This document shows positions 38,759-49,871 of a DNA stretch of 64,000 nucleotides, in pieces. Within the stretch, counting starts at the first letter, position 1. Each line of letters starts with the position of its first letter. A program made the position numbers and the translations under genes. The stretch covers positions 1,661,376 to 1,725,375 of the forward strand of contig NZ_OX373462.1 in NCBI RefSeq assembly GCF_947331815.1. Direction: 5' to 3'. This stretch comes from Cyanobacterium sp. uoEpiScrs1 (GTDB lineage: Bacteria; Cyanobacteriota; Cyanobacteriia; Cyanobacteriales; Microcystaceae). Under the pieces are notes generated by a model. That model saw only the letters and a list, made by a program, of their open reading frames with translations, searched no databases and had not been told where the DNA came from.

Positions 38759-39205
38759 AATATTTCTGTTAATAACGCTCTTCTAGTTTAAACATATTTT
38801 TTTATTTGTAATAAATCTCCAAGGGGCTTATTCCATAGGGCTAAAACATTTAGGGCAAATTTTATAAGAAAAAAACAGCTAATTTTGCTTTGGAACTGAT
38901 TTAGTGGATTAAAATCATTGCACTCGTAAAATCTTAGGCACAAGAGTCAAGTAAGTCAACTCATAACTGGTCAATAAGATTAATGTCTGACCTAATTTAG
39001 CTTTAAAATGCTTAATCATTCATATTGATCAAATTTACATCCCTAAAAAGTAACAAATTCAATAACTATCAGACTTTTTACTAGTCGACCTAGTCGACGC
39101 GTTAGTTTCAAAGTAGGTTCCTTCTGAAGGAGAAAGAGAGTGATACAAATAACTAATTAGATATAAACGAAATTTACATTCCTCGAATGCTCCCGAAAGT
39201 AATTG
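38759..39205. other. spacer between two-domain GT and decayed GT
   Basis: No supportable frame. The two-domain GT promoter probably lies here. Nothing else seen. Confidence 0.4.
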
Positions 39206-40332
39206 TTAAAGTTCAATCAATTCTTTATATAAAGAATATAAAGTGCGGTAATCGTAATCTTGAGCAAATTCTCTAGTATTACACCCAATTCCTTGTTTTT
39301 TTTGTTCATCATGTAGTAAATTAGCTATATGCGAAAGAAAATTATCCAAGCAGTCACATATAATAACTTCATGTTGTGATTTTACGGGATAACCTCTAAA
39401 TGCAACAGTAGTCCCTAAAATAACTTTTCCATAGTCCGTCCCCTCTATGATTTTTAAGGAAGTTCCCGTTCCCGACATCATGGGTGAAATAATTAAATAG
39501 ACTTTCTGATAGAGTAGTGATAATACTTGATTTTCAACTTTTCCCAAGGAAAAAAGTTATCTTGATGTTCCCGTTTCCAGCAACTTCCAACTACGACAAA
39601 ATTACAATCAATATCGGGATATTCTTGAGCGAAAGATTGCGCTATTTGATTGATTTTTTTACTCCTTCTATATTAGGTGGATGCTGACTATCTACGAATA
39701 AACAAAATGGTTTGGTAAACAATTTTAGACATTTTTTATCTAACTCTTGAATTATCTTTTCCTGATTATCTACAAATTTATTCAAATCTAAATCAACAGG
39801 ATTAGGAATTATCTGAGCATCTAATTTATACTTTTTAAGAAAATCCTTATCATCTTGGGAAACACAAACTAAATGTTCAGCCTGTTTAAGTCCTTCAATT
39901 TCTTCAACTAAAGCAATTCTCCCTGAAAGAGTTGAACTATCTAATTGTTGTGAAATAACGTCATGGGCTGCTATGATTAGTTTTGTCTTATATTGACGAC
40001 AAATATTAGTAACTATTGAAGACTAAAAAGGATATTCTAAGATAACTACATCGGCCCATTCTACTATGGTTTCTACTTGGCTAATAAAATTACTATCGAA
40101 ACGATACTAATAATAAGTATAGCAGGTCGAAAATCTTTTTTTCTCCCGTTGTAAATAACCAAACTTGATATGATTCTGATTTAAGATAATCTGTTAATAG
40201 TCCTACTCGTTTACTCGCTCCACTTTTACGTTCTAAAATATATCCCCAAGGATATAAAATAGCAATTTTTTTATAGTTATTTTGCAAGGATAGAGCTTGT
40301 CTTTTAAGTAATGAAGATAATACATCATCCAT
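39206..40332 (-). pseudogene. decayed GT4 glycosyltransferase
   Basis: Pieces of one GT4 enzyme in order on the minus strand. The N-terminal part is KIAILYPWGYILERKSGASK, broken after about 80 codons. A middle part (EWADVVILEYPF, then LIIAAHDVISQQLDSSTLSG and ICVSQDD-like sequence) has a stop and shifts. The C-terminal part is YLIISPMMSGTGTSLKIIEG (113 codons). At least one frameshift near 39.65 kb and several stops separate them. The GT4 donor-site region is recognisable, so the original function is clear. It is the decaying outer edge of the glycan island. Confidence 0.85.
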
Positions 40333-41461
40333 TAAATTATAATATTTTTCATTTAGACAATAGTTGTCTTCTTTTGTTTTACTAGAAGGTAAAATATAGA
40401 CGGAAGAATCTTTTATCTTTTCTTTGGTTTTTTATAAATCATAATCATAGTGAAATACTAGTGAACTACACTTATTAAGTAATTCGTATTCTAGTTCATA
40501 TTCAGTGATATTAATATCTCTATGATTGTTTAAAGCATACTGATAAAACAAAATATCATAAACTTAACAAACAATTGGAATTTTATCTAAAAAATATCTT
40601 TTAATAATACTCAAATTAGTAATGGAGTTCATAAAAATAAGATCAAATTGATTATCTCTTAATAAGAACTGAATATCTAAATTATATTTTTTGACTAGAT
40701 CTCGTTCTAAGCTTGTTTGTTTTGTATAAAAATATTGAGCGTATTTACGAGCATTAATATTTTCAGGAAATAAATCAGGAGTTCTATAATTAATAATGTT
40801 ACTTTGAGCTAGAAAAAATTTTTAATTAATTTGGGTAATTACTTGATTTAATTTATTCTTAAAACTCTCAAACTCATCTTGTATTTCATTTTGATAGTTA
40901 GGAAAAAACAATCCATATATTTTGTAGCCGCAACGAGATAAGTATTCAATTTATTTTAATATCAATTTTGTCTTATTACTCTGTTCTAATAAACAGTCAC
41001 TGTCTATAAAAAGAATTAAACAAAGGAATAAATTGTAAAAGCCTAATATCTTTTTTGAAGGAATTCCACATTCTCAAGGTGCTTCCTTGAACTTTTTCTA
41101 GAAAAAACGTAATTTAGGTTTAATCAAACTTCAATAAATTAAGTTGACTTTTAAGGTTGATTCTACTTTTTGATAAAATTTATATAATAGTTTATATTTG
41201 AATATTTCTCTTAATTTATGTAAATATAGTTTCCACCCTCGAAATATTTGAATATAAACATAGTTGTTAAACCAATCTACTTCAAAAATAGGAAGTATCT
41301 TAATATGGGGATGATATAGTTTTTCTTAAAAATTACGATTAGCAATAATAATTGGTTGATAACCCTGTCTCGCAGCCGCCTCAGCAATAGACATACTATA
41401 TTCATAGTGATGTCCTTGAAGATTAGATAGTGAATGGTCAATAATCAAAAATTTTTTCATA
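40333..41461 (-). pseudogene. decayed glycosyltransferase, upstream part
   Basis: The minus-strand frame starts MKKFLIIDHSLSNLQGHHYE, followed by AEAAARQGYQPIIIANRNF and a TAA. Protein-like sequence then continues through several stops and frameshifts (EVDWFNNYVYIQIFRGWKLY; later YRTPDLFPENINARKYAQYF). Its last stretch, 40333 to about 40430, reads in frame into the ATG of the GT4 pseudogene, so both may once have been one large two-domain protein like the intact 1001-residue neighbour. N-terminus typical of GT-B enzymes. Confidence 0.75.
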
Positions 41462-41689
41462 AAAAATCTAGGATAAAAATCCATAATGATAAACTCCCTA
41501 TATGTTATAAACGACTAGAGGAGTAATATTTTAATTGATAATCAGTAATTAGTGAGTATGACTTAAAATAACAGCTTGACAAAGTCTGTAACGGTGAGAT
41601 TAATTAGAGTAGTATTTAACACTCTAAGAATCATACTCTATCAGCATCATTACTTATTTTACCTAATCTTAGTTACAGTATCAAAATTA

Positions 41690-42170
41690 ATACTTTTAGA
41701 TAAACTAGTATGATATTCAACATCATTAATAGTGTCAAACTTATCTGAACTTATAAGAGTTAACAAGATAAAAATATTTTATTTATCACCACTAATTAGT
41801 TTGTATGATTCACTGTTACTAGCCTTAATATCATGGTCGATACATTTACTAACACTATTATTTCCTTTAAAATATCTGTCTCTTAATTACCGATAGGTAA
41901 TCCATTATCTCTGTATTTATTAGTATAACTATTCCCATGGGAGTCAATCAAGAGGTCATTATTATTTTTTCTAGAGACAAGCTTAATATCGTCACTTTTA
42001 TACATTTTATCGATATCAGTATTAAAGTCTTAATTTATCAAATTTATCGATGATGTTGTTCTACTGTCACTCACAAAAAAATTGTCGCTAATACTCGCTA
42101 AGAACAAGTCTGCACTACCATCTTTCCTGGAAGTATCATCTTCTTGATAACCATTCAAGGAGTCCTAACC
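41690..42170 (-). pseudogene. possible decayed RTX-like calcium-binding repeat protein
   Basis: Minus-strand reading gives Asp/Gly/Asn-rich pieces such as DSLNGYQEDDTSRKDGSADL, KSDDIKLVSRKNNNDLLIDS and SSDKFDTINDVEYHT, separated by stops. They recall the repeats and the end module of RTX proteins, which are secreted and bind calcium. The repeats are blurred, so the call is tentative. Confidence 0.35.
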
Positions 42171-42380
42171 TTGTATTCATTTAAATTAATCACTTTCATT
42201 GTTTTTCATTAAAAGATTATGGCTAACTACACCAATGAGCAAGTCTTTATCCTTTGAAATCTAACTTATATTGTTCGATTGCACGTTAGTTAGGATAACA
42301 TTTTTAATAGTTATAAAAAAATCAGCCATAATTTGTAAAATAATTAACTCGTATGTTTAATTGTCAACTTTAAAATCATG

Positions 42381-42402
42381 AGCCCTCTTTATAAAGAGGG
42401 CT
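42381..42402. repeat. perfect 22-base palindrome
   Basis: Two 11-base arms meet without a loop; GC-rich in the outer half, unlike the surrounding spacer. It could be a terminator stem or a protein-binding site. Confidence 0.75.
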
Positions 42403-43350
42403 AAGTAAGTAGTTCTCAATAAATTACATAAAATATAAAAATATTATACCTTGTGTAAACAGTCTATATTAAAGTTCATATTATTTTGATTTAGTCTTGT
42501 AATATTATTACAGTAATAATATGGAGATTAATTCTATCTAATTTTTTTTATCTCAGCTATTTTTCAAATTTATCTTTTGATTTGTAAAACTGCTTTTATA
42601 ATTATTTCTCTTGGATGAATAAATAATTTTACCACTATTATAGTTATTGATTATTTCTAATGTCAAAAAAATATAAGTATTTTAATCGTTTTCTTTTTTT
42701 AAACTATATCTCAGACATAAATAAACACCTAAATATTATTTCATAAGTATGTTTTTTTGAGCTTTATATACTTTAAAGTAAAAAGTAATATTTTTTACCT
42801 TAGTTTTTTCTCATTCTGTAAGCTATTTTTAGTACAGGTAAACTTAAATAGTTTTTGTATTTATATCAAGCACTTTCCTGTTTCACTCTTCTTGAAACTT
42901 GTCTAACTATATATTTTTAAATTATTGTGAGTATATAGTGATTGCTTTAATTATTTTAGCCAAAACATTATATTTTGAGCATTATAGTTTACTTTATACA
43001 ATTTTTGTATTAGGGAAAATAGATTAGTTAACTTGACCTTGTAATTTGATATTTTCCCTCAATGTTTTTTGTAAAAGTTACTAGAGTTACAGTAACAATA
43101 CTGATTTACTATCCAATACATTCAATTATTACTCGATAAATGGCTTTTGAATAAGCTAGGACAATCATCCAGTATTTTTGGGGAAGATTTTTATCACACA
43201 GAAAAACTAAGTCTAGAATCATCTGTAGAATGGTAGTAACTGAAGAAGTTTCAACTAAATTACAGATAGCATAATTAAATTTCTTTTAAATAATCCCTGT
43301 ATCTTTTAGCATGGAGAGGATATCAAAGCCAATTATAGATTGACGTTATT

Positions 43351-43614
43351 GTGAATTCTCAACATCGGTTAGAAACCATTGCTTATGTATGCATAGTCCA
43401 GCAGTCTTGGACGCATGGACAAATTGAAGGAGAAGTTAGGGCATCTCAGTATAAATGGCGATTCAAGTGGCATTTTAAGCGGGGTCGTTTATGGGTTCAT
43501 CCAGCCTTAGGACGAGCTTTAATTTATGAACCGTTAGAACGTTTTTTAGAACACTGCGACTATCAGCTAGAACCAGGAGGAAATTATCAGTTTACAATGA
43601 GAGCTGAACTTTAA
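43351..43614 (+). CDS. DUF3143 protein
   Basis: The 87-residue protein matches the cyanobacterial DUF3143 family: SWTHGQIEGEVRASQYKWRF in the first half and RFLEHCDYQLEPGGNYQFTM at the end. No function is known. The start is GTG at 43351; no ATG in frame gives the family N-terminus. It is isolated in a gene-poor stretch, and its intact frame suggests it is under selection. Confidence 0.8.
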   Translation: MNSQHRLETIAYVCIVQQSWTHGQIEGEVRASQYKWRFKWHFKRGRLWVHPALGRALIYEPLERFLEHCDYQLEPGGNYQFTMRAEL

Positions 43615-44169
43615 TCCTAATAACAGTTAAACAAATTGTCAAAGAAATTTCTAATTAGTTTGAATTAAGACTATTTTTTATGTTATAAGGTAGGATACTT
43701 ATACTTAATTTCAAAATCAAAATAAATAGTTCCCAATTAATTTAGGAGTAGTGTACAGCGAGTTTTATAAATATTAAATAAAAACAAGTCCAAAATAGTT
43801 TCCTAAGACCAACTAGTCTAGATCTCTTAAAACAGGACAAGTTACTTTTACCCAGTTTACTGATAATCTTAGTCAAGACAAAATAGAAAATCTATTGCTA
43901 TGCTTTATTACGTGCAGATTAATATAAATGAACTGTTGGATAAACATTGCCACTGCAGTATTGTCTAGTATTTAACGATGTTAATGACACTGTAGTCGAG
44001 TTATTAGGTGCGGATACACCATTTTTTAAAAGGAACAGAGTTCTTTACTTCTCAGAATTAAATAATGATTAAGGTATCTTTGATTGCTCCTATTAAGTTT
44101 TTAGTATTGTAGATGATGGTTTGTTTATTATGGTTGAATATGAAGTGGCATAGTAACCCTATGTTAATC
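43615..44169. other. spacer
   Basis: No intact gene. Some stretches near 43.85-44.05 kb look protein-like on the plus strand but with stops; I cannot name a family. Confidence 0.4.
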
Positions 44170-45165
44170 TCACTTAACATTCAATTTAAGGCCTAACTGA
44201 GAAGACTGGTAAGCAAGATCAGCGACTTGAAGTGCATAAAGACTTGATTGCGGCTTAACATAAAGAGGATGTTCTTCGAACAGATGATCTAAAATCTGCT
44301 TAGTATCTCGAGCAAATAAACCGCGACGACTGCCTAATTCGATAGTTTTAGTACCTTCTTCCGTAATTAACGTTCCTAAATTACCATCAAAACTTAAAGT
44401 TCCACAACTGCCATATAACTTAAAGGTTCGTTCACTTTTCCAAAACACCTCTCCTTTTCCATATACCACATCAACCTTTAACTGATTATTAAATTCTAAT
44501 TGAGCACTGCATAAACAAGCTGTAAAATATCCCTTTTCCGGAGCATCCCAATAGCGAATATTAGAGTACACACTATAAACTGTGCCAAATAAGTCGGTAA
44601 AACGATGAATACGGGGTAAGGCAGCTATCAGAGGAAAACCAAACATTTCTCGATGGTAAGTCCAACGGCGTGGGGCCAACTTTTGAGAGGTAATCGTTTT
44701 ATAACGACCATAGAAGACTTGACCTAATTGAGGAAGATATTGATAAATTTTTTGATGCATTTGCCCCAAAAGTTCAATATGTTCAATGTGTAAAAGTGTT
44801 TTTTGTTGAATGGCTAAGGATAGTAATTCAGCTCCTTCAGTAAAATTGAGGGCTAATGGATATTCTAAAACTACGTGTTTTCCAGCTTTAAGAGCTGCGC
44901 GAGCGATCAAAGCATGATCTTGATTAATGGTACAAATAACTACTAAATCAACTTCTCGATTGTTAATCATTGTTTCCCAAGACTTACAAGTAGAAATACT
45001 GTAGGTCTGTCCAAAATCAGCTGTTTTGTTTGGGGTATTTCCTGTAACACAACACAATTTTGCTCGATCATCTTGGAGAAACGCCTCTACTCGTCTCTGG
45101 GCTACATATCCTGTGCCAATAATGCCGACTTTTATGGGTTGTGGGAGGGAATATATTTTCCTCAT
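44170..45165 (-). CDS. bvdR: biliverdin reductase, Gfo/Idh/MocA family
   Basis: BvdR reduces biliverdin IX-alpha to bilirubin with NAD(P)H. The 331-residue protein has the N-terminal Rossmann motif VGIIGTGYVAQRRVEAFLQD, then AGKHVVLEYPLALNF and HIEHIELLGQMHQKI. The C-terminal half contains FGFPLIAALPRIHRFTDLFG and ELGSRRGLFARDTKQILDHL. It agrees closely, from memory, with the Synechocystis enzyme slr1784, also about 328 residues. It is divergent from petF. An intact copy is notable in a reduced genome, because bilins mainly serve phycobilisomes and photoreceptors in cyanobacteria. A general sugar oxidoreductase is the less likely alternative. Confidence 0.88.
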   Translation of the reverse strand: MRKIYSLPQPIKVGIIGTGYVAQRRVEAFLQDDRAKLCCVTGNTPNKTADFGQTYSISTCKSWETMINNREVDLVVICTINQDHALIARAALKAGKHVVLEYPLALNFTEGAELLSLAIQQKTLLHIEHIELLGQMHQKIYQYLPQLGQVFYGRYKTITSQKLAPRRWTYHREMFGFPLIAALPRIHRFTDLFGTVYSVYSNIRYWDAPEKGYFTACLCSAQLEFNNQLKVDVVYGKGEVFWKSERTFKLYGSCGTLSFDGNLGTLITEEGTKTIELGSRRGLFARDTKQILDHLFEEHPLYVKPQSSLYALQVADLAYQSSQLGLKLNVK

Positions 45166-45817
<652 letters not shown>

Positions 45818-45927
45818 CTCTTTAACAAGAGTTTGATCTCCATTAATTTTGACTATAATTGAATGCGGTTCAGCAGGGCTAGATTAAACTATAATTCCTG
45901 CTGTATCATTTTGTTCGACATTTACTG

Positions 45928-46011
45928 TTAATTTTTTATTAGAGTCAGGACAAATAATTTTAACTATAAGACTAGTTAAAATTATTTGTCCTGACTCTAA
46001 TAAAAAATTAA
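45928..46011 (+). terminator. perfect 38-bp hairpin downstream of petF
   Basis: Arms 45928-45965 and 45974-46011 are fully complementary around an 8-base loop, the longest perfect inverted repeat I found here. It probably ends the petF transcript or protects its 3' end. Confidence 0.75.
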
Positions 46012-46467
46012 ACTCTCTTGAAAGAAAAGAAAATTGAACTATATTCCGTTGCTATCAAGCATATATTTAGGTTGTCATCCGTATTTGCCATTTAACTTTA
46101 GGATAGTAATTTAAAAATAAAAGTTGAGGTTAAATTTGGATGGTCGCACTTTTATTAATCTTTGAAGATTTTTTAAGTTAATTGAATAAAATAGCTTAAG
46201 ATGTATAAAATATTTTCTATACTTCCATTTACAAAACAAATTTCGAGGTTTAGAGAAAACAGATTTTTAAGTTGTTTCAGTAATTTAATAGGTAGGTATT
46301 GAGTTAGTATTATATTCTATTGCTTTTTATAAAAAGTATTTTAAGAGAGTATGTCACCTAAGAAAATAATTTCTAAAATTACGTTAATTATTGAGAATAT
46401 AAGCCTAATAAAAATTTCAATAGAAAAAATAACAACAAACACTTAACAAGTATACAATAGTAAGTGT
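46012..46467. other. AT-rich spacer
   Basis: No gene seen between the petF hairpin and the end of the helicase-like gene. Confidence 0.5.
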
Positions 46468-47967
46468 TTAATGTTGGAACCAACTAACATCAAGATAGTT
46501 TATTTTTGCGAAAGGTTCCAAAGCTGTTAATATTCGACTGCCATAACTTCTATAATTAACCCGGTTATCTAATATAGCTACCACGCCTTGAGGTTCTCTT
46601 AACGGCATTACTACCCGTTGAATTATCTTGATAGCTGTTGGTAAAAGATAAAAGCGAAACCAATCTTTATGTTGTTTTTTATAAAAGCTAACACGAGCAG
46701 CTACTAAAGGATTTTCTAAGGAAGGAATTGGTAAAGTTGCTATTACCAATAATTGAGGTATGGGCAATGTTTCATTATTATGATACCAAAAGTCCCAGCC
46801 ACTAATTAAAATTCCATTATTAGGAATTTGAGTTTTTTCTACTTGTACTCGCGAGCCAAATTCAGCGGCTAAAGCCGTTCCAATTCGTGCTTTTAAAGGT
46901 ACATCGTCAGTTAGAATAATAATTAGTTGTGAACGATGACAACATAAGGTGACAAGACGATGCACTTGGTCGAGCATTACTCCCTGGAATTCGGGGGTGT
47001 TTGGCATGGGCAGGCGGTCACGAATATACAATTTAATAAATTCATTTTGTCTATTAGGAGAGAATCTAAGACACAGAATATTATTTGTAAATCCGATGCT
47101 ATCACGATAAGTCGCTGCAATTTTATCACTATCAAGGACTCCTCCCATTAAAACAACGGGGGATCTTTGCCAAATTGGCTGTAGCAGAGAACCTACTTCT
47201 AAGGGACTACTATGAAGAGAAAAATCTTTAGCATCATCATCTATAGAAGCCCAAAGCAATTGACTTTGCATTGACATTTTTCCCCAGAATTGTTTAAAAG
47301 ATGATTCTCCTGTAAGTACTTCTCCTAAATGTTGTAGAGTCTTATGTTCCTCTTGACTTAAAAGATAACATCGATAAGGATTAATGGAACGGCTTAAAAT
47401 TTTTTTTGTCAAGTAAAGACGTACTTCTTGAATTAAATTGCCATACGCAGAGTATTTTTTTTGTAACTGTTGCCAATGATGTGGTCTAAGAGTGTTAGTA
47501 TAATACTCTCTTGTCCAATGTTCTAATTCATCAGCATTATCGATTAAAGTAGGAATTTTAAGGAGAGAATAACTGTTTTTTTTCAGGCGAGTACTTAACC
47601 AAGTTTGAGGCGATACCATTAATATTCCTTCAAAATTATCCCAGGTTAATTTTTCATCTTCTGTATGGATAACTTGGTCAGTTTTTAACCACTCTTGCAG
47701 CCGGGGAATAATTCCTGTTAATAATTTTTTTTGAAGTGTGGAAGAGGCAACCAACAAAACAGGGTGAGCGCTCAATAATGCTGGCATTAAGTAACTATAT
47801 CCATAACAAGATACAGTACTTCCAGTTTGAATAATTGCTGAACGTCCCAAACGCAAACCCCTTGAGACTAATCTTGCCATACTGAGATGGTGATCCCATG
47901 AAGGCAATCCTTGCTGGCGTAAAAACGCTCGCAGTGAGGCATGGACTTCTGCTTCAAGTATGGTCAT
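46468..47967 (-). CDS. DinG/XPD-like helicase-related protein with degenerate ATPase motifs
   Basis: The 499-residue protein resembles the superfamily 2 helicase-like proteins of cyanobacteria. The C-terminal part fits the DinG C-terminal domain (VVMPLREPQGVVAILDNRVN and then YRSYGSRILTAL). Where a Walker A would be expected, it reads IIQTGSTVSCYGYSYLMPAL near residue 43, with no GKT or GKS. The Walker B/DEAH position reads TLIDNADELEHW. So ATP hydrolysis is doubtful. Whether this is typical of the family or specific to this lineage cannot be settled here. The gene is full length and alone. Confidence 0.7.
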   Translation of the reverse strand: MTILEAEVHASLRAFLRQQGLPSWDHHLSMARLVSRGLRLGRSAIIQTGSTVSCYGYSYLMPALLSAHPVLLVASSTLQKKLLTGIIPRLQEWLKTDQVIHTEDEKLTWDNFEGILMVSPQTWLSTRLKKNSYSLLKIPTLIDNADELEHWTREYYTNTLRPHHWQQLQKKYSAYGNLIQEVRLYLTKKILSRSINPYRCYLLSQEEHKTLQHLGEVLTGESSFKQFWGKMSMQSQLLWASIDDDAKDFSLHSSPLEVGSLLQPIWQRSPVVLMGGVLDSDKIAATYRDSIGFTNNILCLRFSPNRQNEFIKLYIRDRLPMPNTPEFQGVMLDQVHRLVTLCCHRSQLIIILTDDVPLKARIGTALAAEFGSRVQVEKTQIPNNGILISGWDFWYHNNETLPIPQLLVIATLPIPSLENPLVAARVSFYKKQHKDWFRFYLLPTAIKIIQRVVMPLREPQGVVAILDNRVNYRSYGSRILTALEPFAKINYLDVSWFQH

Positions 47968-48798
47968 TGATAATTGTTTTTTCTACCAAAATATATCCTA
48001 GCATTTTTATAAAAAAACATACAATTTATTTTTAGTATCAAACTAAATTTATTTTTAAGTTTTGTTATTTCTATTTTATTTATTTGTTTTATCTTAATTA
48101 GTTAAAAAATAATTTTAGCAATTTTTTTGTATACAATATTTATCTTGATGTACTTAAAAAGCACTCATGAATATTATTAAATAAATATAATTTTATGACT
48201 ATTTTAGTTCATAAAATATAAAATTATAGCTAACAAAAGTTTAGTTTTTTAATAAATGCTTCGAAAAAAGATCTCTGGAAGTTATTGTCTATAAAATTAT
48301 CACATTTAGTCTGAAAAGATCAGTTGATACTGTATGTTGCTTGAACAATATTTATCGATACATTTTTTTTACTGAAATTTTATTCGACTGCGTTGTTTAA
48401 ATCGTATTCATATACAAACACATTTTTGATAGTTTTATAGACTTTTATTTTAAATTATTTTTTATATTGATATTTAGCTGTTATTTAACAAAAATACATA
48501 TTGCTTATTATAATACTATAGTTTTGATTCTTACTTTTGATAGTATCCCTCAATTATTTTATAGCTTTTGCCTTTATTTATTATTATTTAAATTTACAGA
48601 GTAAGTAGTAAGTTACTTTATTTTTACCTGCTGGCTTTAACAGATAAATATACCAACAGAAGTAAAAGTTAAGACATAAATAATCGTATATAATTTTTTA
48701 TTCATTTTAAACTTATCTAAATTAATAAGCATCTTGAAAGTTAAATTTGTATTAAGAAGACAGTTTTTGTGAAAGTAGTTGATAAGATGCCTGTTTAG
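47968..48798. other. AT-rich spacer
   Basis: No supportable gene on either strand. Confidence 0.5.
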
Positions 48799-48812
48799 AT
48801 GAATAAATTTTT

Positions 48813-48816
48813 GGAG
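48813..48816 (+). promoter_or_regulatory. ribosome binding site that sets the PCP_red start
   Basis: GGAG lies 6 bases before the ATG at 48823, while the ATG at 48799 has no such site. This favours the shorter protein. Confidence 0.55.
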
Positions 48817-48822
48817 ACTAAC

Positions 48823-49008
48823 ATGGAAGAAATAGATTTAGATGATGTTCTACATTGGACTCCTGAGGCCAAGAGAAAATTAGAAAATATTCCTTTTTTT
48901 GTACGCACTCAAGCTCGCCAGCGGATTGAAGCATTTGCTAGAAAAGCAGGTTCTCATGATGTTACAGTTGAGATCGTCGAACAAACTCGGTTAGAATTTG
49001 GACAGTAA
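48823..49008 (+). CDS. small PCP_red-domain protein
   Basis: The 61-residue protein is almost entirely a PCP_red domain: [20 protein letters not shown], then [12 protein letters not shown] and [15 protein letters not shown]. The same domain forms the C-terminal end of ChlB, the light-independent protochlorophyllide reductase subunit, and also occurs as small stand-alone proteins in cyanobacteria. The function of the stand-alone form is not established. I chose the ATG at 48823 on the basis of its Shine-Dalgarno; the ATG at 48799 would give 69 residues. No chl gene is adjacent. Confidence 0.85.
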   Translation: MEEIDLDDVLHWTPEAKRKLENIPFFVRTQARQRIEAFARKAGSHDVTVEIVEQTRLEFGQ

Positions 49009-49871
49009 TTCTTCTAAAAAACTTAAATATTTTCTTTTTGCGAATATTGTTTATCTGGTTAATCTTAAAATAGTTGCCGAATATTTCAAGTTGCGTTGAG
49101 CAGATAAACTTAAGGTAGTGTTGCATCTAAAAATGCTTAAATAAAAAAAGTAGTCGTTAGATATTAGTCATACTAAAAACCTAACTAATGTGATTGAAGT
49201 AATTAGTAACTATCAAAGTTTGTTCGTGACTAACAGACTTCTTATTATATAAAAATTAAAATATAAATTTTATATTCACAGGAGAATACAAACTTGCAAA
49301 AGTAGAAACTGTAGACTACGTATCCTCATCATAAAAAATAATTTTCAGATCAATTATTTAAGAATTAAAATGATTATAGATAAAATCTATAAAAATAACA
49401 AATAACTCATAAGGAGGAAGCTATTAAATCTTATTCAAAATTCTCAAAAAAAATGAAGTGAGCTAATAATAGTCAACCATTATTTAAGATAATAAAAAAA
49501 GGAGTCAAAAACAACAACAAAATAAAGAAAGTATAAGATAATAATTAGGCTATATCGTAAGAATATAAAATAATTTGTTAAAAAATTTTACTAGAATTGA
49601 TGTATAGAATTAACTAATAATACGCTAGGTAAAGATAGTTCGGAGTTAAAAGTCTATTATTGTTTAATCCATAGACTTCTATTTTAATTAATTGATATTT
49701 TTTAAGTTATTGAATGTGAAAAAGTTTAAACTATTATTTAATAATTTTTTGAACTCTTTTGAATTAAATTAATTACCTAAAACTCATGCATAATACTTTA
49801 TTTTTAGAGAAGTATATCCATATTATGTCTATTCATATGCCCTAAAACTTAACTCCTTTTATCTTCATAAA
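49009..49871. other. AT-rich spacer
   Basis: No supportable gene or RNA seen. Confidence 0.5.

Larger units (their letters stand above)
41462..43350. other. 1.9-kb gene desert with a possible RTX-like remnant
   Basis: No intact gene. The minus-strand remnant at 41690-42170 and a 22-base palindrome at 42381-42402 are listed separately. The part from 42.4 to 43.35 kb is AT-rich, and I see nothing in it. Confidence 0.5.

Noticed and set aside
42381-42402. Palindrome as a replication or attachment site
   Set aside because: A single 22-base palindrome without DnaA boxes or an integrase nearby does not support this.
48799-48822. Longer N-terminus for the PCP_red protein
   Set aside because: The ATG at 48799 lacks a Shine-Dalgarno, and the added eight residues are outside the domain; the ATG at 48823 has GGAG at good spacing.
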